A stretch of DNA of 64,000 nucleotides from Paenibacillus riograndensis SBR5. Lineage in GTDB: Bacteria > Bacillota > Bacilli > Paenibacillales > Paenibacillaceae. Location: assembly GCF_000981585.1 (NCBI RefSeq), contig NZ_LN831776.1, positions 4,447,187 to 4,511,186 on the forward strand, read 5' to 3'. The notes below the pieces were generated by a model. It saw nothing but the letters and a program-made list of their open reading frames with translations, was not told the DNA's origin and searched no databases. Of the stretch, positions 10,963-18,735 are shown piece after piece. Position numbers and translations under genes: made by a program. Within the stretch, counting starts at the first letter, position 1; each line of letters begins with the position of its first letter.

Positions 10963-10994
10963 GGATGGGCACAAGGTGCCCGTCCTTTATTTTT
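10963..10994 (+). terminator. Terminator of the esterase gene
   Basis: Ten-pair stem (10963-10972 with 10976-10985, one G-T pair), three-base loop AAG, followed by TTTATTTTT. Confidence 0.8.
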
Positions 10995-11037
10995 AAGGAC
11001 GGCTTCTTATCCGCCTTGCACGACCACAAGTATTCTT

Positions 11038-11520
11038 CTAGAGCTTTTCCTTAATGATCCGATTCAGCAGCACATCACAGCCGGCAGAGATCAGCCGGTA
11101 GACTTCCTCGAAATTCCCGGTAAAATAAGGGTCAGGCACTTCCCTCAGCTCCTCCTCAGGCAGCAGGTCCATGAAAAACAGCAGGTCCGCGTTCCGGCCG
11201 CCGGGAATTTTGCGCACATTCTCTCCGTTGGACTGGTCCATACAGATTATATAATCAAAGTCCCTGAAATCATCACTGCTCACAAGACGCGCCTTCATAT
11301 TCTCGTAGCTGATTCCCTGCTGATCAAGAATACGCCGGGTTCCCTCATGCGGCCCTTTGCCAACATGCCAGTCCCCGGTACCCGCCGAATCTACAGCGAT
11401 TTGTTCTGACAATCCCAGCTTCAGGATCTTATGGCGAAGAACAGCCTCAGCCATCGGCGAGCGGCAAATATTGCCCAGACATACAAACAGCACGTTAACG
11501 ATTCTTCTCACCTCCGGCAA
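11038..11520 (-). CDS. Low-molecular-weight protein-tyrosine phosphatase
   Basis: Small cytoplasmic phosphatase. The P-loop VCLGNICRSPMAEA (CX5RS) is at the N-terminus and the acid loop DPYFTGNFEEVY near the C-terminus, giving about 155 residues as expected. The start is unclear: TTG at 11520 has no ribosome site, GTG at 11511 lies inside the GGAGGTG site, and the codon ideally spaced from that site is ATC at 11502. The ATC start would give VNVLFVCLGN directly after the initiator, the usual family N-terminus. The widest frame is reported. It is divergent from thiN. Confidence 0.9.
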   Translation of the reverse strand: MPEVRRIVNVLFVCLGNICRSPMAEAVLRHKILKLGLSEQIAVDSAGTGDWHVGKGPHEGTRRILDQQGISYENMKARLVSSDDFRDFDYIICMDQSNGENVRKIPGGRNADLLFFMDLLPEEELREVPDPYFTGNFEEVYRLISAGCDVLLNRIIKEKL

Positions 11521-11661
11521 CGTTTTTTATTTTTCCTATATGTACATAATATGTACTGTGTTTATTTTAGCGCGGCGGGGCGCAATTGTACAACTTTTCG
11601 ATCTGCATTATACTTGGTCTTTGGAAAACTAACTATACAGTCACCAATTAAGGAGGTTCCA

Positions 11662-12303
11662 ATGCCAACCAAACGGGTTGTTATTTTTGCCGGGGGAGAC
11701 CTGTCGGCGGAGTACTTGTCTCTATTAGATGAAGAGGATTTTGTAATCGGAGCAGACCGGGGAGCATTATTCCTGATTACGCATGGGGTTGAGCCGGATA
11801 TTTCAGTGGGTGATTTCGATTCCGTCCCTCCGGAGGCTCTTCACCAAATCGAGGCGGGAAGTAAAAAAACCATCACCTGCGATCCCGTTGACAAGGATTT
11901 AACAGACAGTGAAATGGCGCTGGATCTGGCACTCGGAACCCAGCCGGAATCCATTCTGCTGTTCGGAGTGACGGGAACACGGATTGACCACACCCTCGCC
12001 AGTATTCAAATGATGACAAGAGCGCTTCAGCGCCAGGTACACTGCTCGGTGATGGATACACATAACTACATTACACTGACCGGCTCCCAAACAGAGATTC
12101 ATGACTTGGGATATACCTATGTTTCCCTGCTGCCGCTGACACCCGAAGTGACTGGCATTACGCTTGAAGGCTTTCAATATCCGCTGACAGGTGCCACTCT
12201 GAAACTGGGGCAATCTCTCGGCGTGAGCAACATTCTGACGGCAGAACGAGGAACGGTCTCTATCGAAAGCGGACTGCTCCTGATTATTCAAAGCAAGGAT
12301 TGA
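11662..12303 (+). CDS. thiN: Thiamine pyrophosphokinase
   Basis: Converts thiamine and ATP to thiamine diphosphate, the cofactor of the E1 enzyme encoded nearby. The 213-residue protein begins MPTKRVVIFAGGDL and carries ADRGA, the conserved GDFDSV motif and DKDLTDSEMAL for metal and ATP binding. GVTGTRIDHTLAS follows, with the C-terminal beta domain binding thiamine. The open frame extends upstream, but AAGGAGG five to six bases before the ATG at 11662 fixes the start. Length matches B. subtilis ThiN (YloS). A terminator follows. Confidence 0.95.
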   Translation: MPTKRVVIFAGGDLSAEYLSLLDEEDFVIGADRGALFLITHGVEPDISVGDFDSVPPEALHQIEAGSKKTITCDPVDKDLTDSEMALDLALGTQPESILLFGVTGTRIDHTLASIQMMTRALQRQVHCSVMDTHNYITLTGSQTEIHDLGYTYVSLLPLTPEVTGITLEGFQYPLTGATLKLGQSLGVSNILTAERGTVSIESGLLLIIQSKD

Positions 12304-12348
12304 TACATACATTTGAAGACAGCACTGTAACCTTTGTTTCAAAAGTGT

Positions 12349-12394
12349 AAAGCCGGGAATCCCCTTGCTCCACGGGGCTTTTCCGGCTTTTTTT
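12349..12394 (+). terminator. Terminator of thiN
   Basis: AAAGCCGG at 12349-12356 pairs with CCGGCTTT at 12383-12390, with an inner CCCC/GGGG helix, followed by seven T. Confidence 0.88.
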
Positions 12395-12410
12395 GACTTG
12401 CAAATGCTTA

Positions 12411-12426
12411 AAAATATTAATATTTT
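12411..12426. promoter_or_regulatory. AT-only palindrome upstream of the NlpC/P60 gene
   Basis: AAAATATTAATATTTT is a perfect 16-base palindrome about 150 bases before the NlpC/P60 start. It may be a regulator site, but random AT-rich sequence is possible. Confidence 0.25.
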
Positions 12427-12515
12427 GTAACTTTTAATGAGATTTTAATAAAGCGTTTCCAGTTCAGTCCCCGCCCGGCTTTAAGCCCTATGCTCCAAAA
12501 TATAGGAGATTCATA

Positions 12516-12527
12516 ACCTGCTATACT
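12516..12527 (+). promoter_or_regulatory. Extended -10 promoter candidate for the NlpC/P60 gene
   Basis: TGCTATACT gives a TGn extended -10 (TATACT at 12522-12527) 52 bases before the start codon. No good -35 box is present at 17 bases. Confidence 0.4.
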
Positions 12528-12579
12528 ACGAACAGGCAAGAAGATAGACATTTAGATATTAATTAGGAGGAATTACAAC

Positions 12580-13086
12580 ATGAAGAAACAGCAATGGTTT
12601 AAGCAGGCAATTGTAGTAGGGATGTGCACCACGATCGGCCTGAGCACTCTGATGGCTACTGGAGCCGGCACAACACCGGTTGCTGCCGCATCCGTGTCCT
12701 CCTCTACAGGACAACAAATTGTGAATCTCGGTAAAAAATATATGGGCGTGCGTTATGAGTTCGGGGCACCTACTTCATCAACCCGTACTTTTGACTGCTC
12801 CTCATTCACCAAATATATTTTCGGCAAATACGGTGTGAACCTGCCCCGCACTTCTTCAGCACAATCCAAAGTCGGAAAATCCGTGTCCAAAGCGAATTTG
12901 AAGGTCGGCGATCTGGTATTCTTCTCCAGCGGCAGCAGAGCTAACGGTTCAAATGTAACTCACGTGGCCGTCTATATTGGAAATGGTAAAATTCTTCACA
13001 CTTACGGCTCGCCGGGTGTAACCATCTCCGATCTTAACTCCGGCAACTGGAAAAGAACCTATCTGAAAGCACGCCGCGTACTGTAA
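12580..13086 (+). CDS. Secreted NlpC/P60 peptidoglycan endopeptidase
   Basis: A 168-residue exported cysteine peptidase that probably cuts D-gamma-Glu-diaminopimelate bonds in peptidoglycan stems. The N-terminus is a signal peptide (MKKQQWFKQ, a hydrophobic core at about 10-30, and a likely AAA cleavage near residue 37). The catalytic domain has Cys73 in TFDCSSFTKYIFGKYG, His128 in VTHVAVYIG and a third polar residue around His140. There is no LysM or SH3 targeting domain, so it is a minimal enzyme. Strong AGGAGG site. It is monocistronic with a long AT-rich leader. Confidence 0.93.
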   Translation: MKKQQWFKQAIVVGMCTTIGLSTLMATGAGTTPVAAASVSSSTGQQIVNLGKKYMGVRYEFGAPTSSTRTFDCSSFTKYIFGKYGVNLPRTSSAQSKVGKSVSKANLKVGDLVFFSSGSRANGSNVTHVAVYIGNGKILHTYGSPGVTISDLNSGNWKRTYLKARRVL

Positions 13087-13147
13087 CAGCTCGTAAGAGA
13101 CCCCTTTCAGATCTTTTACAGCGGTTCAAAAAAGCGGCCTGCATGGT

Positions 13148-13906
13148 TCAGAGTATAGTGTCAGCATGTGGCGCGCCTTCGGGCGCGCGCAGTACATACC
13201 CGATTCCGCGTACCGTATGAATCAATTTATTCTTATGGCCTTTGTCCACCTTTAGCCGGATATGTCTGATATAGACATCGACTACATTGGTGTCCGGATG
13301 AAAATGATAATCCCAAACCTGCTTTAGAATCTCTTCCCGGGGACAGACCTCCCCCAGATGCATTGCCAGATAATAGAGCAGGTCAAACTCTTTGGGCGTC
13401 ATCTTCAGCTCGTTCCCATCCCGCTGGACCAGCCTGCGCGTAGGATCAAGGACCAGGCCATCTACCTTCAGCAGAGATGAAAGGCCGCGGCGGCGGCCTG
13501 TAAGTCTCATTAGATTATCCACTCTGCATTTGAACTCACCGGTATGTACGGGCTTTACCATATACTCATTGCCACCCGCCTCAAAAGCCGCTGCCGCCTC
13601 CTCGCCATACCTGCCATCCGAGAGCACCATTACGGTAAGCCGTTTCCCCTGTTCCCTCAGATCCGATACCAAACTCCATCCAGCCCACGCTGCAGCATGA
13701 TTCAGGTCCGCAATCAGCAGTGCAGGCTCCACTCTGGACAGCAGTAAGCGAAGATCCTCGAGATCTTCGCTTATTGCCGTTTGGACGCCAAGCTCCTGCA
13801 GCGCCTGTTGCAGCTTCATTCGTTCTTCCCTTTCCCGGCTCGCTTCCAGGGTTTCACGGACATCGGCGGGCTGCCGGGGTATAAACCAAGCAATAATCTC
13901 ATTCAC
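13148..13906 (-). CDS. Atypical OmpR-type response regulator, orphan
   Basis: The C-terminal half (about 150-245) is a clear OmpR/PhoB winged-helix domain: TPKEFDLLYYLAMHLGEVCPREEILKQVW, TNVVDVYIRHIRLKVD, HTVRGIGYVL. The N-terminal receiver is degenerate: the usual pair of acidic residues is not in place, although LLIADLN and YMVKPV recall the phospho-acceptor and Lys segments. About 35 extra charged residues precede it. GTG at 13906 follows GGGGGATCACC and is preferred over ATG at 13921, which lacks a site. No histidine kinase is adjacent, so signalling may be phosphorylation-independent. Confidence 0.85.
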   Translation of the reverse strand: MNEIIAWFIPRQPADVRETLEASREREERMKLQQALQELGVQTAISEDLEDLRLLLSRVEPALLIADLNHAAAWAGWSLVSDLREQGKRLTVMVLSDGRYGEEAAAAFEAGGNEYMVKPVHTGEFKCRVDNLMRLTGRRRGLSSLLKVDGLVLDPTRRLVQRDGNELKMTPKEFDLLYYLAMHLGEVCPREEILKQVWDYHFHPDTNVVDVYIRHIRLKVDKGHKNKLIHTVRGIGYVLRAPEGAPHADTIL

Positions 13907-13975
13907 GGTGATCCCCCGCATCCAATCAGCCTTGCAGCCATGCTGCTGCAGAATGGGCTTATTGTTCCCCTAATG

Positions 13976-14002
13976 CAAAAAGACCATTCCGGGGAATGGT
14001 CC
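13976..14002 (-). terminator. Terminator of the ThiF/MoeB-like gene
   Basis: Read on the minus strand, GACCATTCC/GGAATGGTC (13993-14001 with 13982-13990) has a two-base loop and is followed by TTTTT. Confidence 0.8.
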
Positions 14003-14034
14003 CAATTGGCCTGAAACATTTTGAATGATTTATA

Positions 14035-15105
14035 TTAGCCAAAATACCGGTGATAAAAGCTGCGGGCAGCTGCAATATCACTGGTTCCATGAATCAAGGC
14101 CCGTCCATCTCCAAAAACGACCATCCGGTAAGGCTCTTCCGTAAAAGATACTAAATACGGGTTGCTCTCGACCTTGCCGCTGCCGAGCCCTGCAAGCCTT
14201 GCAGCCGTTTCCTGCAGATTCAGCTGGCGGCGCTGCGCGGGACGGATTTGCACGGTATCCCTGCCGCACAATACATCACTGCGCTCTGTATTGGCCGCCG
14301 TCAGATACGGATAAACCGGATGGCTGCCGCAGGAAGGACAGCTGTCCTTTTTGGCGGCCTTGACGCCGATCTCCTGATGCTCATTGCGCCATACATCGAA
14401 CGACAGCAGCTTGCCCCTGAGCTGCTCCGGGCGGCCCCCAAGCAGCTTGAGCGCCTCTGCAGTAGCATTCGCAGTCACCAGCTGCACAGCCTGGGGCAGG
14501 ATGCCTGCTGTGTCACAGGTGTCTCCGCCAAGCGGCACAGCACCGAGCAGACAGTTCAGACATGGCGTTTCGCCCGGCAGAATCGTAAAGGTTATGCCAT
14601 AACTTCCGACACAGGCTCCATATATCCAGGGTATGCCGTGCTTCTGGGCCATATCGTTAATAATCAGCCGGGTGTCAAAATTATCTGTGCCATCCATGAT
14701 AAGATCCACACCCGGAAGAAGGCTCTCCAGTTCTTCGGCGCGCACATCCAGCACCCGGGCTTCAATCGTAATTTCCGAGTTGATGCTCTCCAGCCTCGCC
14801 TTGGCCGCTGCGGCCTTCGGCATGCGCTGCCGGGCGTCCTCTTCCGTATAAAGCTGCTGGCGCTGGAGATTGCTCCACTCCACATAATCGCGGTCCGCCA
14901 GGATAATGCGACCTGTGCCGCAGCGGGCCAGCGTCTCGGCAATCCCTGTCCCCAGGGCCCCCACTCCGATGATGAGCACGGTCGATTGGGCAAGCCCGGC
15001 CTGCCCTTCCGCTCCAAACGGGGTGAATCTTACCTGGCGCGAATAGCGGCCGTCCCGCCCGCGCTCCCGGGCAGCTGCAGCTTCTTCCTTTTCCATCTGG
15101 CTCAT
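14035..15105 (-). CDS. ThiF/MoeB-family sulfur-carrier adenylyltransferase
   Basis: E1-like enzyme that adenylates the C-terminus of a ThiS or MoaD ubiquitin-like protein. The 356 residues show YSRQVRFTPFGAEGQ, nucleotide-binding GVGALGTGIAETLARCG and DRDYVEWSNLQRQQLY. They also show DGTDNFDTRLIIND and two CxxC zinc pairs (CLNC, CPSC), with a candidate catalytic Cys in GGDTCDTAGIL. The C-terminal CGRDTVQIRP extension is common in Gram-positive ThiF/MoeB. The ATG follows GGGGGTG. No thi or moa genes are adjacent, so the thiamine and molybdenum cofactor roles cannot be separated here. Confidence 0.9.
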   Translation of the reverse strand: MSQMEKEEAAAARERGRDGRYSRQVRFTPFGAEGQAGLAQSTVLIIGVGALGTGIAETLARCGTGRIILADRDYVEWSNLQRQQLYTEEDARQRMPKAAAAKARLESINSEITIEARVLDVRAEELESLLPGVDLIMDGTDNFDTRLIINDMAQKHGIPWIYGACVGSYGITFTILPGETPCLNCLLGAVPLGGDTCDTAGILPQAVQLVTANATAEALKLLGGRPEQLRGKLLSFDVWRNEHQEIGVKAAKKDSCPSCGSHPVYPYLTAANTERSDVLCGRDTVQIRPAQRRQLNLQETAARLAGLGSGKVESNPYLVSFTEEPYRMVVFGDGRALIHGTSDIAAARSFYHRYFG

Positions 15106-15178
15106 TTCAAGGCACCCCCATATATTTAAAGCCCGAGAGGAGAGGCATGGGGCCGCTCTTCTCCGGCTTCAGCCCATA

Positions 15179-16732
15179 CTAAACGGTCTGTGCCGACCAC
15201 TGCTCCACATCCCACACCTTGGTGACCCAATCTTCATAGAAATCGGGTTCGTGGGAAACCAGCAGAATCGTGCCTTTGTATGCCTGCAGCGCCCGTTTCA
15301 ACTCCGCCTTGGCCACTACGTCCAAGTGGTTGGTAGGCTCATCGAACAGAATCCAGTTGCTCTCGCGCATCATCAGCTTGCAGAGGCGCACTTTGGCCTG
15401 TTCGCCCCCGCTCAGCATGCTCAGCGGACGGGTGATATGCTCGTTTTTTAGGCCGCAGCGGGCCAGATGGGCACGCACCTCATGCTGGTTCAGACTGGAG
15501 AACTCATTCCATACATCGTCGATGGGCGTGAGATTCGCAGCCTTAACCTCCTGCTGGAAGTAGGCGGCATTCAGGTAGTCGCCAAGATAGGTTTTACCGC
15601 TGTAAGCAGGGATTACACCAAGAATGGTCTTCAGCAAAGTGGATTTGCCTATCCCGTTGCAGCCGACAATGGCAATTTTCTCGCCGCGCTCAATCGTCAT
15701 ATTCAGCTTCGGCAGCAGCGGCCGGTCATAGCCAATCTCGAAGTCCAGGCCTTCAAACACCGTTTTGCCGCTGGCCCGGCTTTCCTTGAACGAGAAAGAA
15801 GGCTTCGCAGCTTCCTCAGGCCGGTCAATCCGCTCCATCCGGTCAAGCTGCTTTTCACGGCTCTTGGCCCGCCCTGATGTGGAGGCACGCGCTTTGTTGC
15901 GCTGGATGAAATCCTCCTGCTTTTTGATGAACTCCTGCTGTTTTTCATAAGCGTCGATATGCTGAATTTTGTTCATATCAGCCATTTCCAGGAACCGCTC
16001 ATAGTTCGCTGTATAACGGGTCAGCTTGGCAAACTCCAGATGATAGACCACACCGACGACTTTATTCATAAATTCAGTATCATGGGAAATCAGGATGAAG
16101 GCATACGGATACTGCTTCAGATAGTTCGTCAGCCAGTCAAAATGCTCCACATCGAGATAGTTAGTAGGCTCATCCAGCAGCAATACATTGGGCTTCTCCA
16201 GCAGCAGCTTGGCCAGCAGGACTTTTGTGCGCTGTCCGCCGCTTAATGTCGATACATCACGGTCTAGTCCAATCGCCGACAAACCGAGGCCGTTGCCCAT
16301 TTCTTCTACCTTGACATCAATCAGATAGAAATCACCGATATCCAGCTGTTCCTGGATTTCACCCATCTGCTCCAGCAGCAGCTCAAGCTCCTCAGGATCA
16401 GCCTCACCCATTTTCCCGGTAATGGCCATCATTTCATTCTCAAGCTCAAGCAGCGGCAGGAAGGCATCCTTCAGTACGTCTCGTATAGTTTTGCCGGGGG
16501 TAAGAAGCGTATGCTGATCCAGATAGCCATAGCGGACTTTCGGGGTCCATTCCACTCTGCCGCTGTCCTTAAGCAGCTTGCCGGTCAAAATATTCATCAG
16601 CGTAGACTTGCCGACGCCATTCGCTCCTACCAGTCCTACATGTTCTCCGGCCAACAGCCGGAAGGATACATTCTTGAACAGCTGCCGGTCTCCGAAGTTA
16701 TGCGAAACGTCTTCTACTGTAAGTAAACTCAT
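15179..16732 (-). CDS. ABC-F family ATPase
   Basis: A soluble duplicated ABC ATPase of 517 residues acting at the ribosome in family members, not a transporter: there is no membrane segment or permease partner. Domain 1 has GANGVGKST, LSGGQRTKVLLAKLLLEKP and LLLDEPTNYLD. An arginine/lysine-rich linker (about 240-300, NKARASTSGRAKSREKQLDR) follows. Domain 2 has GCNGIGKST, LSGGEQAKVRLCKLMM and LFDEPTNHLD. Both catalytic Glu residues are intact. Antibiotic protection types differ mainly in the linker, so a housekeeping translation factor is most likely. Start ATG follows GGAGAATTT. Confidence 0.9.
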   Translation of the reverse strand: MSLLTVEDVSHNFGDRQLFKNVSFRLLAGEHVGLVGANGVGKSTLMNILTGKLLKDSGRVEWTPKVRYGYLDQHTLLTPGKTIRDVLKDAFLPLLELENEMMAITGKMGEADPEELELLLEQMGEIQEQLDIGDFYLIDVKVEEMGNGLGLSAIGLDRDVSTLSGGQRTKVLLAKLLLEKPNVLLLDEPTNYLDVEHFDWLTNYLKQYPYAFILISHDTEFMNKVVGVVYHLEFAKLTRYTANYERFLEMADMNKIQHIDAYEKQQEFIKKQEDFIQRNKARASTSGRAKSREKQLDRMERIDRPEEAAKPSFSFKESRASGKTVFEGLDFEIGYDRPLLPKLNMTIERGEKIAIVGCNGIGKSTLLKTILGVIPAYSGKTYLGDYLNAAYFQQEVKAANLTPIDDVWNEFSSLNQHEVRAHLARCGLKNEHITRPLSMLSGGEQAKVRLCKLMMRESNWILFDEPTNHLDVVAKAELKRALQAYKGTILLVSHEPDFYEDWVTKVWDVEQWSAQTV

Positions 16733-16875
16733 AAATTCTCCATAGGCTCCTGTCTATATTCTAAATGTAGCGGTAATCATTCCTACATGCACATACAATG
16801 ATTCATTCTAGCACATGTAAGCGCCACCCTGAAACAGGAATATGCTTAAAAAAGCCAGACCCGGCGAAAAAACGG

Positions 16876-18393
16876 TTAGTTTTTCAGCTTTTTCTGAAAA
16901 AAAACACTACGCTTTGCAAACATCCGTCCCGTTGTTTGTTCCTTCAGCAGCCGTTCAAGTGTTTCAGTCAGCCTGCCCTTTTGCTGAAATGGGTCCTGCT
17001 GATACGGCAAGATATGTACCGTAATGCCACCCAAGGCGGCTCCCAGCAGACCGGCAGCGGCCTGGCCGGAGAGCGGCAGGCAGATCCTCCAGTTCGGCTG
17101 GGGCGCCAGCCCGCTGCGGGCTAGCCAATGCAGGGTGTCCTCCAGCCGCCAGTCTGCGCCGGAAGCCACGAGCAGCGGGATATCACTGGCCGCAAACTCA
17201 TCAACCGCCCCCGCATAGCCGCCTGTACCTAAATCAAGAATCACATAACGGTACGATTCTCTCAGCAGGGAGCTAATATCCCCTTCAGGCGGTCGCTTAT
17301 AGTAGTGGACCCCTTTCCACGCCACGGGGCTCCCGCCGGCTCCATGGGCACGGACTTCTTCTGGCCTGTCCAGCAGATTGCAGATTCGATCATATACAGC
17401 GGAAGCAGGATTATAATCCACCCAGGCGGCAGCACCGGACCGGGACAGGCAGCTGCCCGCGGCCAAAGAAGTATGGGTTGTGCCCAGACCCGGAGCCGTC
17501 CCAAGCAGGGCAACCACCGCCGGTTTCCGTTTGGGAGGGTGTGCGGCAGAAGGGCTCAGCTTATATTTGGTGCCGGATATCCGCTCAGCTTGTACTTCAA
17601 TCGGCTCCAATGCAAGCAGGACAGCTTCCGCACTTGGATACCTCTCTTCAGGATGCTGCCGCAGCAAGCGCCGGATCACAGGAATCAGCGCATCCGGCAG
17701 TCCGGTTCGCCGCAGCTTATCCTCCAGTCCGGGCTGCCAGCGGCTGAATTGGCCCCCTGTTGCCATATACAGCAGCAGAGCTCCCAAACCATAGAGATCG
17801 GAGGCAGGCTCGCTTTGCCCTCCTCCATACTGCTCCGGAGCGGCAAACCCTGCTGTCCCGAGTTTTTCGGTGTCCTCATTCCCGCCTTTTCGAAGCCTGC
17901 GCGCGATGCCCAGATCAATCAGCTTCAGCTCATCGCAGCCGGTCAGCATGATATTCCCGGGCTTCATGTCGCGGTGAACAATGGGCGGATGATGTCCGTG
18001 CAAGTATTGCAGCACATTCAGCAGCTGCTTGGCATAACGAAGGATTCGGATCGCCGGCAGCGGCCCGGGGTTCGCCAGAAGATATTCGCTTAACGTGACA
18101 CCCTCGATATAATCCATCACGAGATAGCAATACCCCTCCCCGTCCGGCGGGAAAAAATCAACAACTCCCGGCAGCAGCGGATGGCTCAGCGATATCAGCA
18201 GCTCGGCCTCCGCTTGGATATCCCCATAGGACCCCTCTCTATCGATACTCTCCTTCACCGCCCAGCATTTCCCCGGCAGACGCAAATCCTCCGCGAGAAA
18301 AACATGGCTCATTCCCCCTATTCCGATTTTACGGGCAATTCTGTATCTGTCCCCTAGTATCATTCCAGCCCTGAGCTTTGTTTCAAAATTCAT
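16876..18393 (-). CDS. Hanks-type Ser/Thr kinase fused to a degenerate ParA/MinD-like domain
   Basis: The 505-residue protein begins with a full kinase domain (about 17-265). It has a glycine loop GIGGMSHVF, Lys47 in AVK, catalytic VHRDMKPGN with Asp142, a DLG metal motif at 160-162 in place of DFG, and APEQYG. No membrane segment or PASTA repeats follow, unlike PrkC. Residues 290-465 instead resemble a ParA/MinD/CpaE-type P-loop domain. The Walker A position reads GTAPGLGTTHTS without the usual lysines, and VILDLGTGG stands at the Walker B position, so ATP hydrolysis there is doubtful. It probably acts in the cytoplasm; targets are unknown. Confidence 0.85.
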   Translation of the reverse strand: MNFETKLRAGMILGDRYRIARKIGIGGMSHVFLAEDLRLPGKCWAVKESIDREGSYGDIQAEAELLISLSHPLLPGVVDFFPPDGEGYCYLVMDYIEGVTLSEYLLANPGPLPAIRILRYAKQLLNVLQYLHGHHPPIVHRDMKPGNIMLTGCDELKLIDLGIARRLRKGGNEDTEKLGTAGFAAPEQYGGGQSEPASDLYGLGALLLYMATGGQFSRWQPGLEDKLRRTGLPDALIPVIRRLLRQHPEERYPSAEAVLLALEPIEVQAERISGTKYKLSPSAAHPPKRKPAVVALLGTAPGLGTTHTSLAAGSCLSRSGAAAWVDYNPASAVYDRICNLLDRPEEVRAHGAGGSPVAWKGVHYYKRPPEGDISSLLRESYRYVILDLGTGGYAGAVDEFAASDIPLLVASGADWRLEDTLHWLARSGLAPQPNWRICLPLSGQAAAGLLGAALGGITVHILPYQQDPFQQKGRLTETLERLLKEQTTGRMFAKRSVFFQKKLKN

Positions 18394-18427
18394 TTTCTAC
18401 TCCTCCATTCTCTGATCTGCTACAAAC

Positions 18428-18502
18428 AAAAAAAGGGAAAGCTCCCCGTTATCCATGCAAACAGCGGCATAACCGGCTGCGCGGATAACGGGATGCTTTC
18501 CC
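18428..18502 (-). terminator. Terminator of the RlmM-like gene
   Basis: Long stem of GGGAAAGC and CCCCGTTATCC (18435-18454) with GGATAACGGG and GCTTTCCC (18483-18502). On the minus strand it ends in a run of seven T. It terminates the 19.8-18.7 kb unit ahead of the kinase gene. Confidence 0.85.
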
Positions 18503-18515
18503 GTCGGCAAAGATT

Positions 18516-18734
18516 TATATATAAAGAGTGAACTTAAGATCTTTACATTAGGGACTTCGTCGGGACTCCGGAGAATGTTTGGACTTCCGGCCGCTGTTGT
18601 CTGCAGATTTCTTGATTATTACCGCTCTTCGCGGTGGAAATCCGCAGACAAAGGCGGACGCATTCGCTCCTCCAGTTCCAAACTTCCCCTCCATCCCTTT
18701 TCCCTTTTGAGTTTTTCAAATTTCGTTCTATATA
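18516..18734. repeat. Dispersed MITE-like/structured repeat, copy A
   Basis: Non-coding element related to copies at 38.6, 53.2 and 53.5 kb. Its core forms a nested hairpin: TTGTCTGC (18597-18604) with GCAGACAA (18644-18651), GATTTC (18606-18611) with GAAATC (18637-18642), and ACCGC with GCGGT (18621-18635). Outer GTTTGGA/TCCAAAC segments are also complementary. TATATA borders remain but the terminal inverted repeats are decayed. It fills the gap between the terminator and the RlmM-like stop codon. Confidence 0.75.
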
Positions 18735-18735
18735 C

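Noticed and set aside
15179..16732. Antibiotic resistance (target-protection) gene
   Set aside because: Although ABC-F proteins include resistance factors, the linker shows no recognisable resistance subtype and the context is housekeeping, so it was left as a general ABC-F ATPase.
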